A stretch of DNA of 64,000 nucleotides, from positions 11,036,001 through 11,100,000 of the forward strand of contig NC_060116.1 in NCBI RefSeq assembly GCF_021155765.1. Reading direction: 5' to 3'. This document shows positions 11,252-23,556 of the stretch, piece after piece. How positions within the stretch are numbered: the stretch's first letter is position 1; each line of letters opens with the position of its first letter. Source of the stretch: Diprion similis. Taxonomy: Eukaryota; Arthropoda; Insecta; Hymenoptera; Diprionidae. The notes under the pieces were generated by a model. It was not told where the DNA came from, searched no databases, and worked only from the letters and a program-made list of their open reading frames with translations. Made by a program: the position numbers and the translations under genes.

Positions 11252-13114
11252 ATGAAGCTCGTAGTCTGGACGGTTCTGCTTCTGTCGATCCTCGTGGTTG
11301 TTACGGCAACCGGCAGGTTAAGAGCCAAAAGAGTGGTGGGGATCCGAAGAGGTTCGACATTCTTCGTGAGTATTAACTTATCTAATCGAGCAACTTGAGG
11401 GGGTGTCCTGGTCCATTTCGACAATGGCCTATACATCTCGAAATATCGAAGTCAACGTATCTCAAATTCTGAACAAAAACACTCCAACGGATTTTCCTTA
11501 GATGTAGAAATACAGAAATGGCATGGATTCTATAAATTCGTAAAAGTATTTTTATTCAGAATTTTGTTTCGAATGGCGTTTAGAGGACTTCAATACTTGG
11601 AGATGTATACTTCGACGTCGAAACCGATTAAAGCACCCCCTTAATTCGAGGAACGGTTAAGGCGTGCCAAAAAATATCGATCGATTGATGGAAAACGGGA
11701 CAAGCTTTGCAAGTTTTTTTTTTTTTTCTTTCGCCGACGTCTTAGCTCAGGATGAACTTTAAGGATATAGTACTGAAGTCTACGACAATCTTCGCACACG
11801 TGGCTGGGTTCAAAGTGACATGGCCCGTCCCGGCTGGCGATGGAATTCCGAAGAGAAGATCGATCAGAGCGCTGCACGATGATTTGGAATTTCTGTTCAA
11901 CAGGTAATTCGATCAGTTGTTGAAAATATCGGGCATGAAGCGAGACCGAGTTTTGGCTTTTTCACATGTCAGTGGGGCATCCTCGTCACCGCGAAACAAG
12001 GGGATCGTTTGGCCGGATTTTTTCCTCTTCATACATTCGTTCTCTCTTTTATTACCCCGGCGGACGAATGATATTTGAATATCCAGGAACGAGAGGATTT
12101 CGCCGAATCATGGAAAAAGTTTTCACCAGTCGCGTTGTTTCTCTTTTCAATATTTTTAGTGCCAAGGGGGCTCGGCTGGCTGGTGAGTCGGACTAAAGAG
12201 AGAATTGTTTGTTTGTTTTCTCCATTGTTCTTCGCTTCGCCGTTAGTATATAATATCCAAGCAACGCGCTGTTTCTGCACAGGAGAAAAGTCGGACCAGC
12301 CATGGAATAACAAAACTCTACGATTGAAAAGAAAAGCTTCAGTGCTGGGCTGCGCTGTTCGTGATCGAGAATTCTCGTCGTTAATAATATAGTGAAAACT
12401 TTGCCGGAACCAATCCGTCGACGTAAAACATACTTGAAACTCCTTTTCACGTTTACTCTTCCATTGCGATGACTACGAATATCACGTAGGATACTGGCAA
12501 TACTAATTAAATGATTACGGGTATTTAGGTTTGAAGGATATTTGCTCCTAATCGAAATAACAAGTAAATATATTCAAATAGTTTATATGACGGTAGATTA
12601 ATGTAATCGTTTCCGAACGTGAAGTTCTCATTGACAGATTGTTACACGAGTGTTGATTGAAATTTGTTAAAAATAACTCGCGGTGTGAAAGCGTGGTTAA
12701 CTGGCATGTATTTGAAATTGAAAGAAAGGCAAAGTTACAAGGAAGGGTAAAAAAAAGACAGGACAAGGGTCGTAAATTTGTAGAATGCAAAAGTGATGGA
12801 GAAAAATGCAGCTATTTTTTCAATTCTTTTCAGACATGGTTTTGACGGGAAATCCTGCCTCTTAAATAACATTTGCCAAGCAACGGATTACGTTAGTCAG
12901 AAAAGCGGAGTCATGGCGAAGATTGTCAGACTCTTTCTGAGGTTAGTAAGCATTACGACTAATCAAGCCCCACTTGCGAAGCATGATACTACGAAATTAT
13001 TCCAGATACTCGAGTGACGGCAATTATACTTCAACACTAGATGCGCTGAGCTGCGATGACTACAGAAGTATTTGTCCTTTGGATTTCACTGGGATTGATG
13101 CGTACTTGGAATAA
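11252..13114 (+). CDS. Divergent DM4/DM12-family secreted protein, gene E
   Basis: Four coding exons: 11252-11365, 11746-11903, 12834-12941 and 13006-13114; phases 0, 2, 2; 162 residues, the shortest of the array; stop TAA at 13112-13114. The signal peptide is 'MKLVVWTVLLLSILVVVTAT'. A dibasic 'AKR' (25-27) is followed by 'VVGIRRGSTFF', where the usual FPEGS motif is lost. The exon-2 acceptor is set at 11744-11745, because the alternative AG five bases downstream hits a stop at once. Exon 2 has 'VTWPVP' and 'PKRRS' (73-77). Signature cysteines 'CLLNNIC' (99, 105) are present. The last pair is 'CDDYRSIC' (143, 150): spacing kept, but the family's Y-P is replaced. Identity rests on gene structure plus cysteines. 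AATAAA at 13269. Confidence 0.83.
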
Positions 13115-14049
13115 ACAGAAAGATTTTTTATTACATGTATTGTTTTCACTAATTCTGTAAGAAAACTTTTAGTTTTTTGACAATACCATTTTCGTGCAAT
13201 AACTATTATCTAATGTGTTTCAAACTCTGAGTGGCAATTATAAATGTAAATATTCACATGCATGTGGCAATAAATCAATTCTAAACTACAAGGAAATGCG
13301 TTGACTACGGCAAAATGAGTATTCATTGACGTCACGAGATTTTTTAAAATATTACTATTCACCACTTGCAGTATTATTCCATGCTCTCGGAATTAGCACG
13401 ATGAAAAAAAATCAGTGATACGTTTAACCGGTTGTCAGAGGGGAGAAGGGGTGAGGAGTTGAGTGTATTCGACGTTGGCGGTAAGGATGTTACTTGGACC
13501 GCCATTAAACGGACATTAACGAGTCTTGCGTGAAGATGGGATAAAATGAGGAGTCGAATCATTAATTCGTTTCATCTTCAATAAACGTCGTGTTGAACAA
13601 GGACCATCCGTCGGTTCGCACGTCGGTTGAATCCCTCAGTTTTGATAAATTGCCGCCTAGTTTTGCACGAGATAAAACAACTATTAGTGCAGTGGTGGCG
13701 TCGGGCGGCTGACCGCGTTGTTGAATCAACGAATTACCAACTAAACGTAAAAATGTAGGCGAGTGGAATAACCGTTGGATCCTATCGTTTCACCCAGTAG
13801 CATGAGGCCTAGGCACCAAACGTCGACGAATATCAATACTATTCACACGCGTCGAATGCCGTGTTCGCGTATTACTGTAGTCGTGTAATCATCATTCGAG
13901 AGACGTAAAAAGCCCGAAGGTAGTACACGACGTTTAACAAGAATATACGGTAACTGATTAAGAAGAAATTAATATCGAGGAAGTAAAAATAATAGTCGCG
14001 AATACCCGACACATTGATAATTGCGCAAACACACGCTCGTTCATTCAAG
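13115..14049. other. Intergenic E-F
   Basis: Contains the 3' end of gene E and the upstream region of gene F. No other gene, repeat or clear core promoter seen. Confidence 0.5.
13269..13274 (+). other. Polyadenylation signal AATAAA, gene E
   Basis: Hexamer 155 bp after the stop of gene E. Another AATAAA overlaps the stop codon itself (13110-13115) but is too early to be the likely signal. Confidence 0.45.
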
Positions 14050-15860
14050 ATGGGCCGACAGCTACTAAACAACTTACTCTTCGCCATGACTTGCCTAAAC
14101 TTCGTGTTCGCCAACTCGACGGAATTCACTAAAAACCTCGAAGTTCCGGATACTGGAAGAATTCTTTCCAGACGAAAGAGGTACTTGATATTTCCACGGG
14201 GCAGCAACATTCAGGTAAAAAATAATCCCCCCATGAACACGTCGAGTCCGGTTGTGCCCCCTTAACTCAGACCCCCTTCACAGCTGGTCTACTGTCTAAC
14301 TATCGAGGCCTATGGAAGGCCCGACGACTTGGTCTTGGGCCTGACAGCAGCCATGGCCTGGGAGCTGCCCTCCTCGGTCGACGAGAAGGTGGTGGACTTG
14401 TTGCACCGAAGGAGTCGCAGTGTCGTGTACCCGAAGATAGAAGCATTCCTGCAATCGTGAGTATATCGTGAACATAGTCGAATCGATCAGAGCATTCTTA
14501 CTGCTGTACCTTGTAAGATGAACCTGATCGAGTAACGAAATTTGACGTCTCAGGTCGTTGGTTCGACGGCGGTGCAGGAATGTTACTCTGAAAAATGTAG
14601 TCCGCTTAAAAGCTCCTGGGACTAGCAGAAGTTATTATTCATACAGCTGCGCGGTGCCTTGCTCAGAGCCCCGATGACGAATGCAGGTCACATTTTGATG
14701 CTAGTCTCGGGACGTTGCGGAAGCCCGAAAGTTAATAATAGTTAAGGCCAGGAAATCGTTTATAAGTGAATTAAACCCGCTTTAGTGGGTCAGCTAGCCG
14801 GTGGAAATCTTTTTTAATTCGTTTTTTTCCTGTGCAGTACTTGCAGAAGTACTCGTGTAATTGTAAGTATAGATGCGTTCCGCAAGTACAGTAGATACGT
14901 TTCTTCACTCGCGAGGTGATTAATTAACCTTTCCATCGTCTCGGGAACCCGGAACTCACTTTGCTTCTCGTTAATTCTTGACTCTGATAAAAGCTCTGTT
15001 CACAGGACCGGTCTAGACGGCCGTGCCTGCGTTCTAAAGGCACTCTGCGAGGCCGGAAAGAGGAAGAAATCAGAAGTCGGCCAGGGGACCTTCGTACAAG
15101 AAGTACTGCACGCCGCCTTCAGGTGAGTACTACACCACCTCCAGAGTTTTCAAGTCTTTAAATCGAAGCACGTATCTGGATAAAAAACCTCAAAATCATC
15201 AATCTTACAAGTATCTTCACCGCGGTGAAAAATGGGGACGAATGTATAAATCCGCCGAATGACTTGAAACTCCCTCAAGATACGGATCCTCCTTTTTCTC
15301 CTACTTCTTCTTCTACTTCATCTCATACCCTTTCCCCTGCTTTCTTCCAACGGGCCAACCCTTCGCCCTTTTTCAAACTTCCCTTATCCTAAGACGTGGC
15401 ACATAACCCCACGGCTATACGGACTTTGTTTACTCGCCCTGCAGCGGCTAGAAATAAGGTTATACCTTTATGCTACAACAGGATAGTATTATTATTATTC
15501 ATTGCTATTTGTTGAGCTGACTTGTCGTTTTTATCGCCGTTCCATTTTGCGAAAAACACGATCTGCAAATATTTATCAGAACGCGAGGTTAGCCCGAAAT
15601 CTTTTCGCTTACAATTAGACGCTTCAGTAATCCTTTGACCTGGTTTCGAAACTGATTTAAATCGGCTAGATAAGACCTTGAGAAGTTTTGAAGAATCAGT
15701 CATATGTTCCACCCCAATTCCTGTTAACAGCTTGCCAAAAGATGGATCGAAATTCGACTCGGTGGAACACCAGATTTATGACTACGCTCACTCGACTCAA
15801 GAAGATTGCGAGATGCTGTATCCAACGTGCGAACATTCCATCTACAACGTTGAATTTTGA
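14050..15860 (+). CDS. DM4/DM12-family secreted protein, gene F
   Basis: Four coding exons: 14050-14214, 14284-14456, 15006-15122 and 15731-15860; phases 0, 2, 2; 194 residues; stop TGA ending at 15860. The ATG at 14050 is preferred to the in-frame 14014 because it opens the signal peptide ('LLNNLLFAMTCLNFVFA'). A consensus furin-type 'RRKR' (41-44) is followed by 'YLIFPRGSNIQ'. Exon 2 starts 'LVYCLTIEAY' with an extra cysteine (59), has 'AMAWELP' and ends with 'HRRSR' (96-100) before 'VVYPKIE'. Signature cysteines are 'CVLKALC' (121, 127) and 'CEMLYPTC' (178, 185). It is clearly the closest relative of gene G (same exon-2 cysteine, AW-x-LP, HRRSR and YPKIE motifs). The first intron is only 69 bp. 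AATAAA at 16260. Confidence 0.93.
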
Positions 15861-17076
15861 ACCCCAAATTCAATCGGCGACGCCCTTCTGACAGACGAAT
15901 TATGCCGTTCACGTGATGGATCTACACTGCAATGAAGAACTTGCCGCAAACTTTATCGAAATAATCTCGATGCAGATAATCAGACTGATTTTAATTCGTT
16001 AATATTGCCGGCAACTTGTTCATAATTAGTTACGTACTACGCAATGCAATTCTGTATAATATGCGCAGTCTTCGTTTAAGATGAGAAATTCTACGAGTCA
16101 GACAAATCTATAGATACATTTATGTATGTATATATATATGTATACATACCGACCCTATTCGAATCGAGATATCCAGAGGCTTTTAGAAATATTAAATGAA
16201 TTTTATTTCAGCTCGTAAATCGTGAAGTCATGTATAACTAATGTATAAGAAGTAGAAGTAATAAAATAATTTTATTAGACAGTTTCCTGACTTTCATTAT
16301 CCATTATTCAATAGTCATCCTACCGTAATTGGACCGTATCTTCCTTCCTGTTTCGTATTTTGATGTAGCAGTGAAGGCAGTCGACTGATAAAATAGTAAT
16401 CACCTTTCGCGATGACTACCCAGTTTATTGGTCAAATTACCGTTGCGCTCTTAGGCAGCTTTCGGTTGTCAAGCGAGGCCAAAGCTTGCGGAAAAACTTT
16501 GGCACTGCATGTGGTCTTGATTAAAATTTATCGAACCAACAGGCAGAAATGAAAAAGAAGCTTTAAAGCGGAGAATTAATTCAAATACATCTCGTTGTTT
16601 TCGGAGTAGGTTTCCCAAGTGTTTATACATTCAGCGTGAGGAAACGTTTGGTTTCATTTCAATTGTTCGATGTGGGTTGGGTGTGAGTTTTTGAGTCAAC
16701 AAATCTCGCCGATTTATCAAATTACTTCATTGTTGATGGCTCCGCGATCGAATTCAGGGTTTCACCGAGTGAAACCCCCACGTCCTGCAGCGCTGTTTTC
16801 CGATTCACCTCAAACACGAGCCTAATTTTCACGAGAATTGATTCGCCAGTTTGGTTTATTGTGAGAGTTGATTAACAGGGTAACGCCAACATGGCCGAGG
16901 CTGTGGTACCGTTGTAACTGTCTCGCTTACCGCGTCCAGCCGTCCGTCTATCCTCTAGTAACCTCGCTCTCTCTGGGAAACGAAGCTGTCTAAACAAGTG
17001 CGGTGTGCTGATTCAAGGGTGTCGCTAGATCGTCGAGTACAAATCGTAAAATTGAAGAAAGAAAGAAGAAAAAAAA
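15861..17076. other. Intergenic F-G
   Basis: No additional gene seen. The left part is the AT-rich trailer of gene F with a short TA/TG-rich patch near 16120-16150. The right part is the upstream region of gene G. Confidence 0.5.
16260..16265 (+). other. Polyadenylation signal AATAAA, gene F
   Basis: Hexamer about 400 bp after the stop of gene F, in 'gtaataaaataa'. Confidence 0.4.
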
Positions 17077-18296
17077 ATGACGCGCCCGAAATGTCCCGGC
17101 TCTTCACTGATACTGCTTATCGCATTCGCCGAGCTTTGCGCTGCGGCTTACACCAGCGTTTCGTTCGTGAACAGTACCGATAAACCGCGTCCAAAACGCG
17201 AGGTGGACAAACTCGGTGATCCATATCGATTCCTCATTTTTCCAGAAGGCAGCAACGTTCAGGTACGACGATTAAAGAACTCGCCGCGAATTTCCGCGGC
17301 TCGATTTTCTGTAATCTGGCATTTTTATTTCACAGCTAATCTACTGCATGACTATCGGCACCTACGCAAAACCTCAAGGAATATTCACCATGGGTGTGAC
17401 TGCTGGTCTGGCTTGGCAATTGCCTCACAGAAACTCTGGAGTCCACCGAAAACCAGCCGAGGTCTATCACCGCAGGAGTCGACGAGAACTGTATCCGAAA
17501 ATAGAAATGCTGCTGAAGGCGTGAGTGCGATGAAATTATTATTCAATTCGCGATTTCGAATGATAAACAGAAGTCGAAAGCTCCGCTATACTTTTCCGTC
17601 GACCGCAAGTTTCACCCCCATCAGTTCACTCTCACATCCCTTCTCACGGCAGACACGCGACTCGAGCACAAATGCTCGGTACCTTGGAAGTCAAGGCACA
17701 CTTACAAGACGAACGAGTACCCACCCCCAGTAGGCACTTGAAGTTTCTCTCAAGTTCTCTTCCGCGGAGAATATTGGCCGAGAGAAAAGAGCGCGGTGGT
17801 GGCGCCGTAGTTTTGTATTTATAATATCGGTTGACCCCCATTGCAGCGTAAGACAGGTGGCTCCAAACTTCTCGGCAAGTGTTCTTGAAGGGTAGGGAGC
17901 GTCGCTTTTTGTAGTCCCAGCGAGCTTTCGAAAGCTCTAAAAATCTCTCCCTTTACAGTCAAGGAAAGGACGGCAGAGCCTGCGTACTTAAGGCGCTCTG
18001 CAAAGCTGGCCAACGAAACCGAAACGCGACTGACGTGGGAAAGGGGGGCTTCATGAGGGAGATGATGCACTCGATATTCACGTAAGTCACTCGCCATTTT
18101 CCTCACTGACTTTCCACCCCTCCTCACTCTGTTCTTTGACCGAGCTCGCCGAGATCGCGACCCAAAGTCCACTTATTCCTCTAGATTACCGGGAGGATCG
18201 TTCCACGAGGATCCCATGACTCAGTACGAGAGAGCCCACTTACAATCAGACGAGGACTGCGACCAGCTGTATCCCACTTGTCTCGAGAACATATGA
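17077..18296 (+). CDS. DM4/DM12-family secreted protein, gene G
   Basis: Four coding exons: 17077-17262, 17336-17520, 17959-18081 and 18185-18296; phases 0, 2, 2; 201 residues; stop TGA at 18294-18296. The signal peptide is about residues 1-24 ('LILLIAFAELCAAA'). A dibasic 'PKR' (39-41) precedes a spacer and 'YRFLIFPEGSNVQ'. Exon 2 opens 'LIYCMTIGTY' with an extra cysteine (66), has 'GLAWQLP' and a strong 'HRRSRR' (107-112) before 'ELYPKIE'. Signature cysteines are 'CVLKALC' (132, 138) and 'CDQLYPTC' (190, 197); the protein ends just four residues later. A continuous open frame runs on through the first intron, but the conserved second exon is in a different frame, so splicing is required. 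Closest paralogue: gene F. AATAAA at 18553. Confidence 0.93.
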
Positions 18297-19890
18297 GAAG
18301 AGATTTTCTACCTGCCCGGCTCCTCCTCACATGCCGCAACGCGCCGACGGATCGCCCCTCGAATTCACCGACAAATTGAACGTGTTTTCCTACAAGAAAA
18401 AACTTTCCCTGAACCTCGAGGATCGAGTACTTCGCGATAAATGTAGCAATAACAACAACGGATTGCCACTGTGCATCGTTAACGCTGTTTCAGAAACAAG
18501 AAAAAAAAATGTAAAGATTTTTGGTTACCGGTGATCCGAAGTGAGCCTTGACAATAAAGATCTAATATTTGTCAAATTGATTGAATTCAACTGGACCACT
18601 TAACTCGTGCGAAACCATGCTAGCCGTCGCGTGTGACGTCAAGTGTGACTAGATCCTGTCTCCTGGTAGTGATGTCCTTATTGGAGCAAATCCTGCCACG
18701 TGCGAGGCGGGCTGGGCTGTATTAATCATAATTAACCATAATTAGCTACCCTTGCACCCGAGCGGTGCGTCTCCCGAGGGTTGAGGACTAGTGTGACGGG
18801 TACCTTAGAGCTGGGACACAGTACGTCGACGTGGTGAGAAATCTTCTTAATTTGCAACGGAGCTCCGTTGTAAATCGGCGTGTTGTTAGTCCGCCACGCT
18901 GAGAAAATTAACGTCCTCGTGGTGGCTGGTTTCGGGTGCTATACATTATTTTCATAGCGCGAAACGACGCGCTCTGTTTAATTTTTCACTGCCAGGGTAG
19001 GGTTTTTATCCGGTGCCTACGCCGGCGCTACAAGCCACTCGATCTGAAACAAGTGCTGGTTCGGGTAATGCCGGGGGCTTGCCGACTCGCTGAGGGAAGG
19101 GAAGGGTTTAATGGGGTGCAATAAGGGAAGGAAAGAGAGGAAATTAGTGGCTGTTACACTGCGAATTAATTTTAATGAATTGCGCGACTTATGCACGGGT
19201 CGTCCGAAAGGAGTTAAAAAAATTTATACGCACATTTTTGGTATTATCAAAACTCAAACGATCCGATTGCGCTAGCTGGAGCTGCAGGTGAAAGTTAAGG
19301 AAATTAGTACAATCAAGACCGGGCTAATCGCGGTAGGTTTACGTCGTTCTTTTGTCTCACCGTGAAAGCTCCGGGTAGTGCTGCAAGCTGGGTGAGTTCC
19401 TGAGGGACGTAATCTTGAAAATCAAATTTAAACGTAATTTAGAAGAAGGCTTCAAGAACGAGGGAGAAATCGTGAGGAATTCCGCTCGGCAATTTCGGAT
19501 TTAGACTGAAAATAAGATCCGGTGTAAAGCGCTTTCTTCCATCGCACGGGGCACGGTCCATAATTTTTTTGTTTCCTTACTCACCCTCTTGAGTCGAGGG
19601 GGTTGGATCGCCGGATAATCGATTCCCTCGAAAGTAACGAGCATCGTCCGAATACGGTGGAGCCTAAAACCCTACGAGACGAGGTAAAAAACGGTGGGAG
19701 AGTCCGAACGACACGTTAACTGGGTCTACAAACATCACGATCGGTAAATAGTCCGGGTATAAGGAGGAAGGAGATTGGCGGGGTATTTTCGAGGGAAGCA
19801 AAGTTGTCCGTTTGCGTTCACGGCGAGCGTGTGAGGAGTCGTTGTGTTGAGTTTGAAATCTCTCTCTCACTCTCTCGCTCTCCTCTCGCG
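18297..19890. other. Intergenic G-H
   Basis: Trailer of gene G, then about 1.2 kb with no recognisable gene, and a CT-rich 5' leader ('ctctctctcactctctcgctctc') directly before the ATG of gene H. Confidence 0.5.
18553..18558 (+). other. Polyadenylation signal AATAAA, gene G
   Basis: Hexamer in 'acaataaaga', 257 bp after the stop of gene G. Confidence 0.5.
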
Positions 19891-21905
19891 ATGAAGGCTT
19901 CCCTCTTTTTCGTATTGATTCACGCATTGATCGCGGGAGTGTTGTGTCGCCGAGAAGGGAGCGGAAACACGCAGGCGACAAATATGATGAGCTCTGATCA
20001 CGACCTTCGGGAGGACGAGAAAGGGGATAAGGTTCTTCTGTCCAGGAAAAGAAGATTCCTTAGTTTTCCGGAGGGTAGTGCTTTCGTGGTGAGTTAAGAC
20101 TCGTTCCGAGCTTCGTGATTTCCGACAGTTTTTTTTTTTTGCGATCGGGGTTGGGTTTGATCGCCACCGAATCGATCGAGTCATTCAGGCTTCCTGGAGC
20201 GACGGACAATGATGAATAATCAGAAAAGGAAATCAGAACTTTCCCGGAACATCGTCACCTGAGTGGCGTGATTCGACGGATCTTAATTGCCTGAATTTTA
20301 ACCAGAGGAAATTGTTTATACGAGAAATTCTGTTAACGACGGTTCAATTATTCAGAGACTGCTTGTCGTCTTTTTGGAATATCAACGACAATTTTAATTC
20401 CCAGTTGCATGTTTTTATTTTCAATTAAACCTGATCTTTTTCCAGTCAACCTTGTCCATCGTTAAAGCGCTCCAGTTCACGCAGAGCCCACCGACTAACG
20501 TGATCATCGAGTTCGACGTAATTTGGCCGATTCCGAGCAACAACAGACGCCTTTTGGGACCTGAGAACCGGATGTCCGTCAAAAAGAGAGTCTACAGGCC
20601 TTCTTCACATTGGCGAGTGCATCGTCGTCAGAAGAGGGACTTGTATTCCACCTACGAAGCTGCTCTCGAGAGGTGAGCATGAATGCAATCGGAGTTTAGA
20701 GACCAACGTGCCTGCTTGTGGAATTAAATCAAGTCGAGAGTTAACCTTGTATCCTTCCTAAATTCTGTCCACTATAAACAAACAATTTGTTTATTTGAAC
20801 AGCTGGTCACTCAGGCAAGAGTCTGACTTTGTCAGAGAGTTTCCGCAGTACAGTGGGAAACGAATGACCCTAGTTTTTTTCAGTAACATTAACGATAAGT
20901 CTCGCTATTTTATTGTTGTACTCGACGTTCTCATAATACAGCAATCATAATGTTTAATGGACCGTTTAAAATTCATTTATGTACCCGAATGCGTGTATCA
21001 TAAAACCCGCAGTGGCCCGAATAACTATTTAAATGACGTTCAATGCCGATGCTATCGGCAACCGTTCATCTAGATAATTTGATCGCGATCAATATCGCGT
21101 GTCTAATGGTATAAGAACAGGTGCACCATTCTAAGACCATTTGCCACAAGTAAAGTTGAAAAGACGTCTTTTTTTATTCCTTTATATTTACGTAAAAAGG
21201 TTATACGTTTAGAAAATACAAAATTTCAAACAATATTCCTGAAATAGATGAATTTCAAACGTTTTTAAAGCGTTTTTAAAGCGTTTTCAAATAAAGAAAA
21301 AATTTGTGGATACGACCTTATACCATTAGACACGTGATATAATATAGATTGAAATTTTTCATTTCACTTGAGGCAGTTTTGATTTCGATTTAAAACGTGG
21401 ACGCGGAAAAACTGTTGGAAAGAATGCGTGGGTGGGAGAACAATGTTTCGATATTGGCGACAAGTACTATTGGCTACAACGTGAGTGACGTTTAATTATT
21501 CGGTACGTTAGTGAAAACGTTGAAAAATTCCTATCCTGTTGCAGCCAGGGTTTGCCAGGCAAGGAGTGTATACTGAGGACGATTTGCGAGGCACAGAGCG
21601 TTCTTTCACCTCCGGGAGTTTCATTTTTGGAGGATATGCTCAGAATACTTTTGAGGTGAGTCGAAAGTGCTTTTTTCTGTCAATTTTATTTTTTTGTTTT
21701 GTTTTTTTTTTGAGCCTTAACTGGAATGGCGATGGAATAATCTTCACCTTGTGCGTTTTGTTACAGCAATGTTGCGAGGTCGGAAAACGAGATCGACGAA
21801 TACGATTTGGCGTATAAATCGAGGAAGGATTGCGACCTGAGATACGAATGTCCGTTCTCTATACTGGAACTCCTTTTATCGTTTGATCAAAATTTGTACA
21901 CTTAG
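19891..21905 (+). CDS. DM4/DM12-family secreted protein, gene H
   Basis: Four coding exons: 19891-20088, 20446-20672, 21545-21655 and 21767-21905; phases 0, 2, 2; 224 residues; stop TAG at 21903-21905. The ATG at 19891 opens the signal peptide ('MKASLFFVLIHALIAGVLC'); the in-frame 19804 ATG would precede it with a charged stretch. A long acidic pro-segment ends at 'RKRR' (52-55), followed by 'FLSFPEGSAFV'. Exon 2 has 'VIWPIP' and a dense 'HRRQKR' (125-130) before 'DLYSTYEAALE'. Signature cysteines are 'CILRTIC' (150, 156). The last pair is 'CDLRYEC' (201, 207), one residue shorter than in every other copy and without the Y-P. The third exon's upstream intron (20673-21544) holds a possible MITE. 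AATAAA at 21957. Confidence 0.9.
21098..21334. repeat. Inverted-repeat element (MITE candidate) in gene H intron 2
   Basis: An 18-bp perfect inverted repeat, 'cgtgtctaatggtataag' at 21098-21115 and its reverse complement at 21317-21334, encloses about 200 bp of AT-rich DNA. The match extends outward ('atatc') with one mismatch. It has no coding capacity. The size and terminal repeats fit a non-autonomous DNA transposon; target-site duplication not resolved. Confidence 0.5.
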
Positions 21906-21956
21906 CCAAATTTTTTATTTAAATTTCATGTTTTCCACATAACTTATGCAACAATG

Positions 21957-21962
21957 AATAAA
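21957..21962 (+). other. Polyadenylation signal AATAAA, gene H
   Basis: Hexamer 52 bp after the stop of gene H. Confidence 0.55.
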
Positions 21963-23441
21963 GAAAATTAATTGAAAACTTTGTACAATCCTTCCATTGT
22001 TATCATCTCACAACTCGTCACGGCCAGATGTTGGTAGGAAAAATAAACGTAATGGTCCATGTCTCGACTATGGATATGAGAAATTCCGCTACCTTAGTAA
22101 CGACACTTTTGCTACTAAATCAGGATATACGGTTCTCCATAAATTCAAGGTAACGAGACATTTTACGTAGATCAAGTTTGTTTCGTTATACGATGTGTAA
22201 AATCTGTTTGCAAAATCATACTTTCCGATTTAACAGCAGGTAAGAAACCTACTGTCGTTAAATCCGTAACGATCTAAACTTGACGACTTTAGCTACGGTA
22301 AAAAATTGACGACGAAAATTTTTCTCATCGTATCGAATGACGAGTAACTAAATCATATCACACGTCCTCACATCCCGCATAGAATTCGTCAATGCACGAT
22401 CTTGTCTTACGTGCTCAAAAATAACCGACGTTGATCTTGACCGTTAAGCTTACGCCAGACCGTAACAGTATCGGTAATTAGCGTCTCGCAAGTTCTCGAA
22501 AAAATGTCCCGTTAACTTCTTACGAAAACAGAATCACTCGGTTACCAACGCCACGCTAATACGGGGGTCAGTTTCTGGCTGCACGTTAACTCCAACGTAC
22601 GGGTCACAGATGAGCAAAGTGTTGAACTAGCAGCGTCTGGCAGTGTCCGCAGGCTCGGTGAGTAATCCTTTGACACGAGGTTTAGTCGTTGAAACTGATC
22701 GTATAAGTTTGCTTCATCTGCACGGGATTTCCTCCCTTGCGTCTTGGAAACATCCGTACTTTTTTTTCACTTGTAATTCGCATCTCGAGAGATCAAAGTG
22801 TTCTCTACTCGGGAAAGATTGCCGCGAGCAAAAAGAATGTATTTCTTCGAATTCCCGCTTAGTTGAGAAGCGATAGACGCCTCAGCGGAACGGTAGAAAT
22901 TCCACGTTCGAAAACTCAGACTCGATCATGGCAATAAAATCTCCCGTTCGTCAGACGAGACGCGCGTTGACTTTGATTCAAGGGAAGAGGCCGATCGGTG
23001 GATTCAAAATGGCAGGGAGGAATGCGGGCCAATTTTGAACAGACTGAGGAGTCGTGGCTGGGGTTGGTGGTTTGGCTCTGCTCGAAGTGGTAAATTCGCG
23101 ATTGATAGGCATCGAGTATCTGCAATTTGTTCCTTGCAAGTTCTACCTTGTTCGACGTGCGAATCCCACACTCAACGCACGAGCTCAAATTTCGCGGGCA
23201 CAGAATGCTTTTATTACCCTTGTACAAGAGATTTGGGCCTCCCTATATTTTTCTCCAGGGGTGAAACTGTGTTCTCGGTACGTTACATCCTACATCCTAC
23301 ATCCTACATCGCTTCAGCGCTAGAGACTAATGCCGGGAGTTAGAAAGATTTCCAAGTATCGATTCCGCCCGCGTTTCTCCCCTGCAGAGTTCGCGAATCA
23401 CCGAGCAAACCCCCCTCCCCGCGCCCCCCTCTTTGTCTTTG

Positions 23442-23449
23442 TATATTTA
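23442..23449 (+). promoter_or_regulatory. Possible TATA box of gene I
   Basis: 'tatattta' lies about 110 bp upstream of the gene I start codon, a distance that would allow an 80-base leader. Position and composition only; no initiator was confirmed. Confidence 0.25.
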
Positions 23450-23556
23450 GAAGAACTCCGAAGATAACTCGGTCCATAAAACACGATTCGACCGAAATTA
23501 TACGACCTCATCCGTGTCCGCCGGCAACTATATCCGATCCCTTTTTACAGGCAAAC

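Larger units (their letters stand above)
21906..23556. other. Intergenic H-I
   Basis: No other gene seen. A short tandem triplication of 'tacatcc' lies at about 23286-23310. 'gtatatttag' at 23441-23450, about 110 bp before the gene I ATG, is the best TATA-like sequence in the array; a C-rich tract sits just upstream of it (23410-23430). Confidence 0.5.

Noticed and set aside
17077-17733. 218-codon continuous frame at the start of gene G
   Set aside because: It runs through a good donor (17263) into intron sequence; the conserved exon 2 is in another frame, and the spliced model restores the family motifs.
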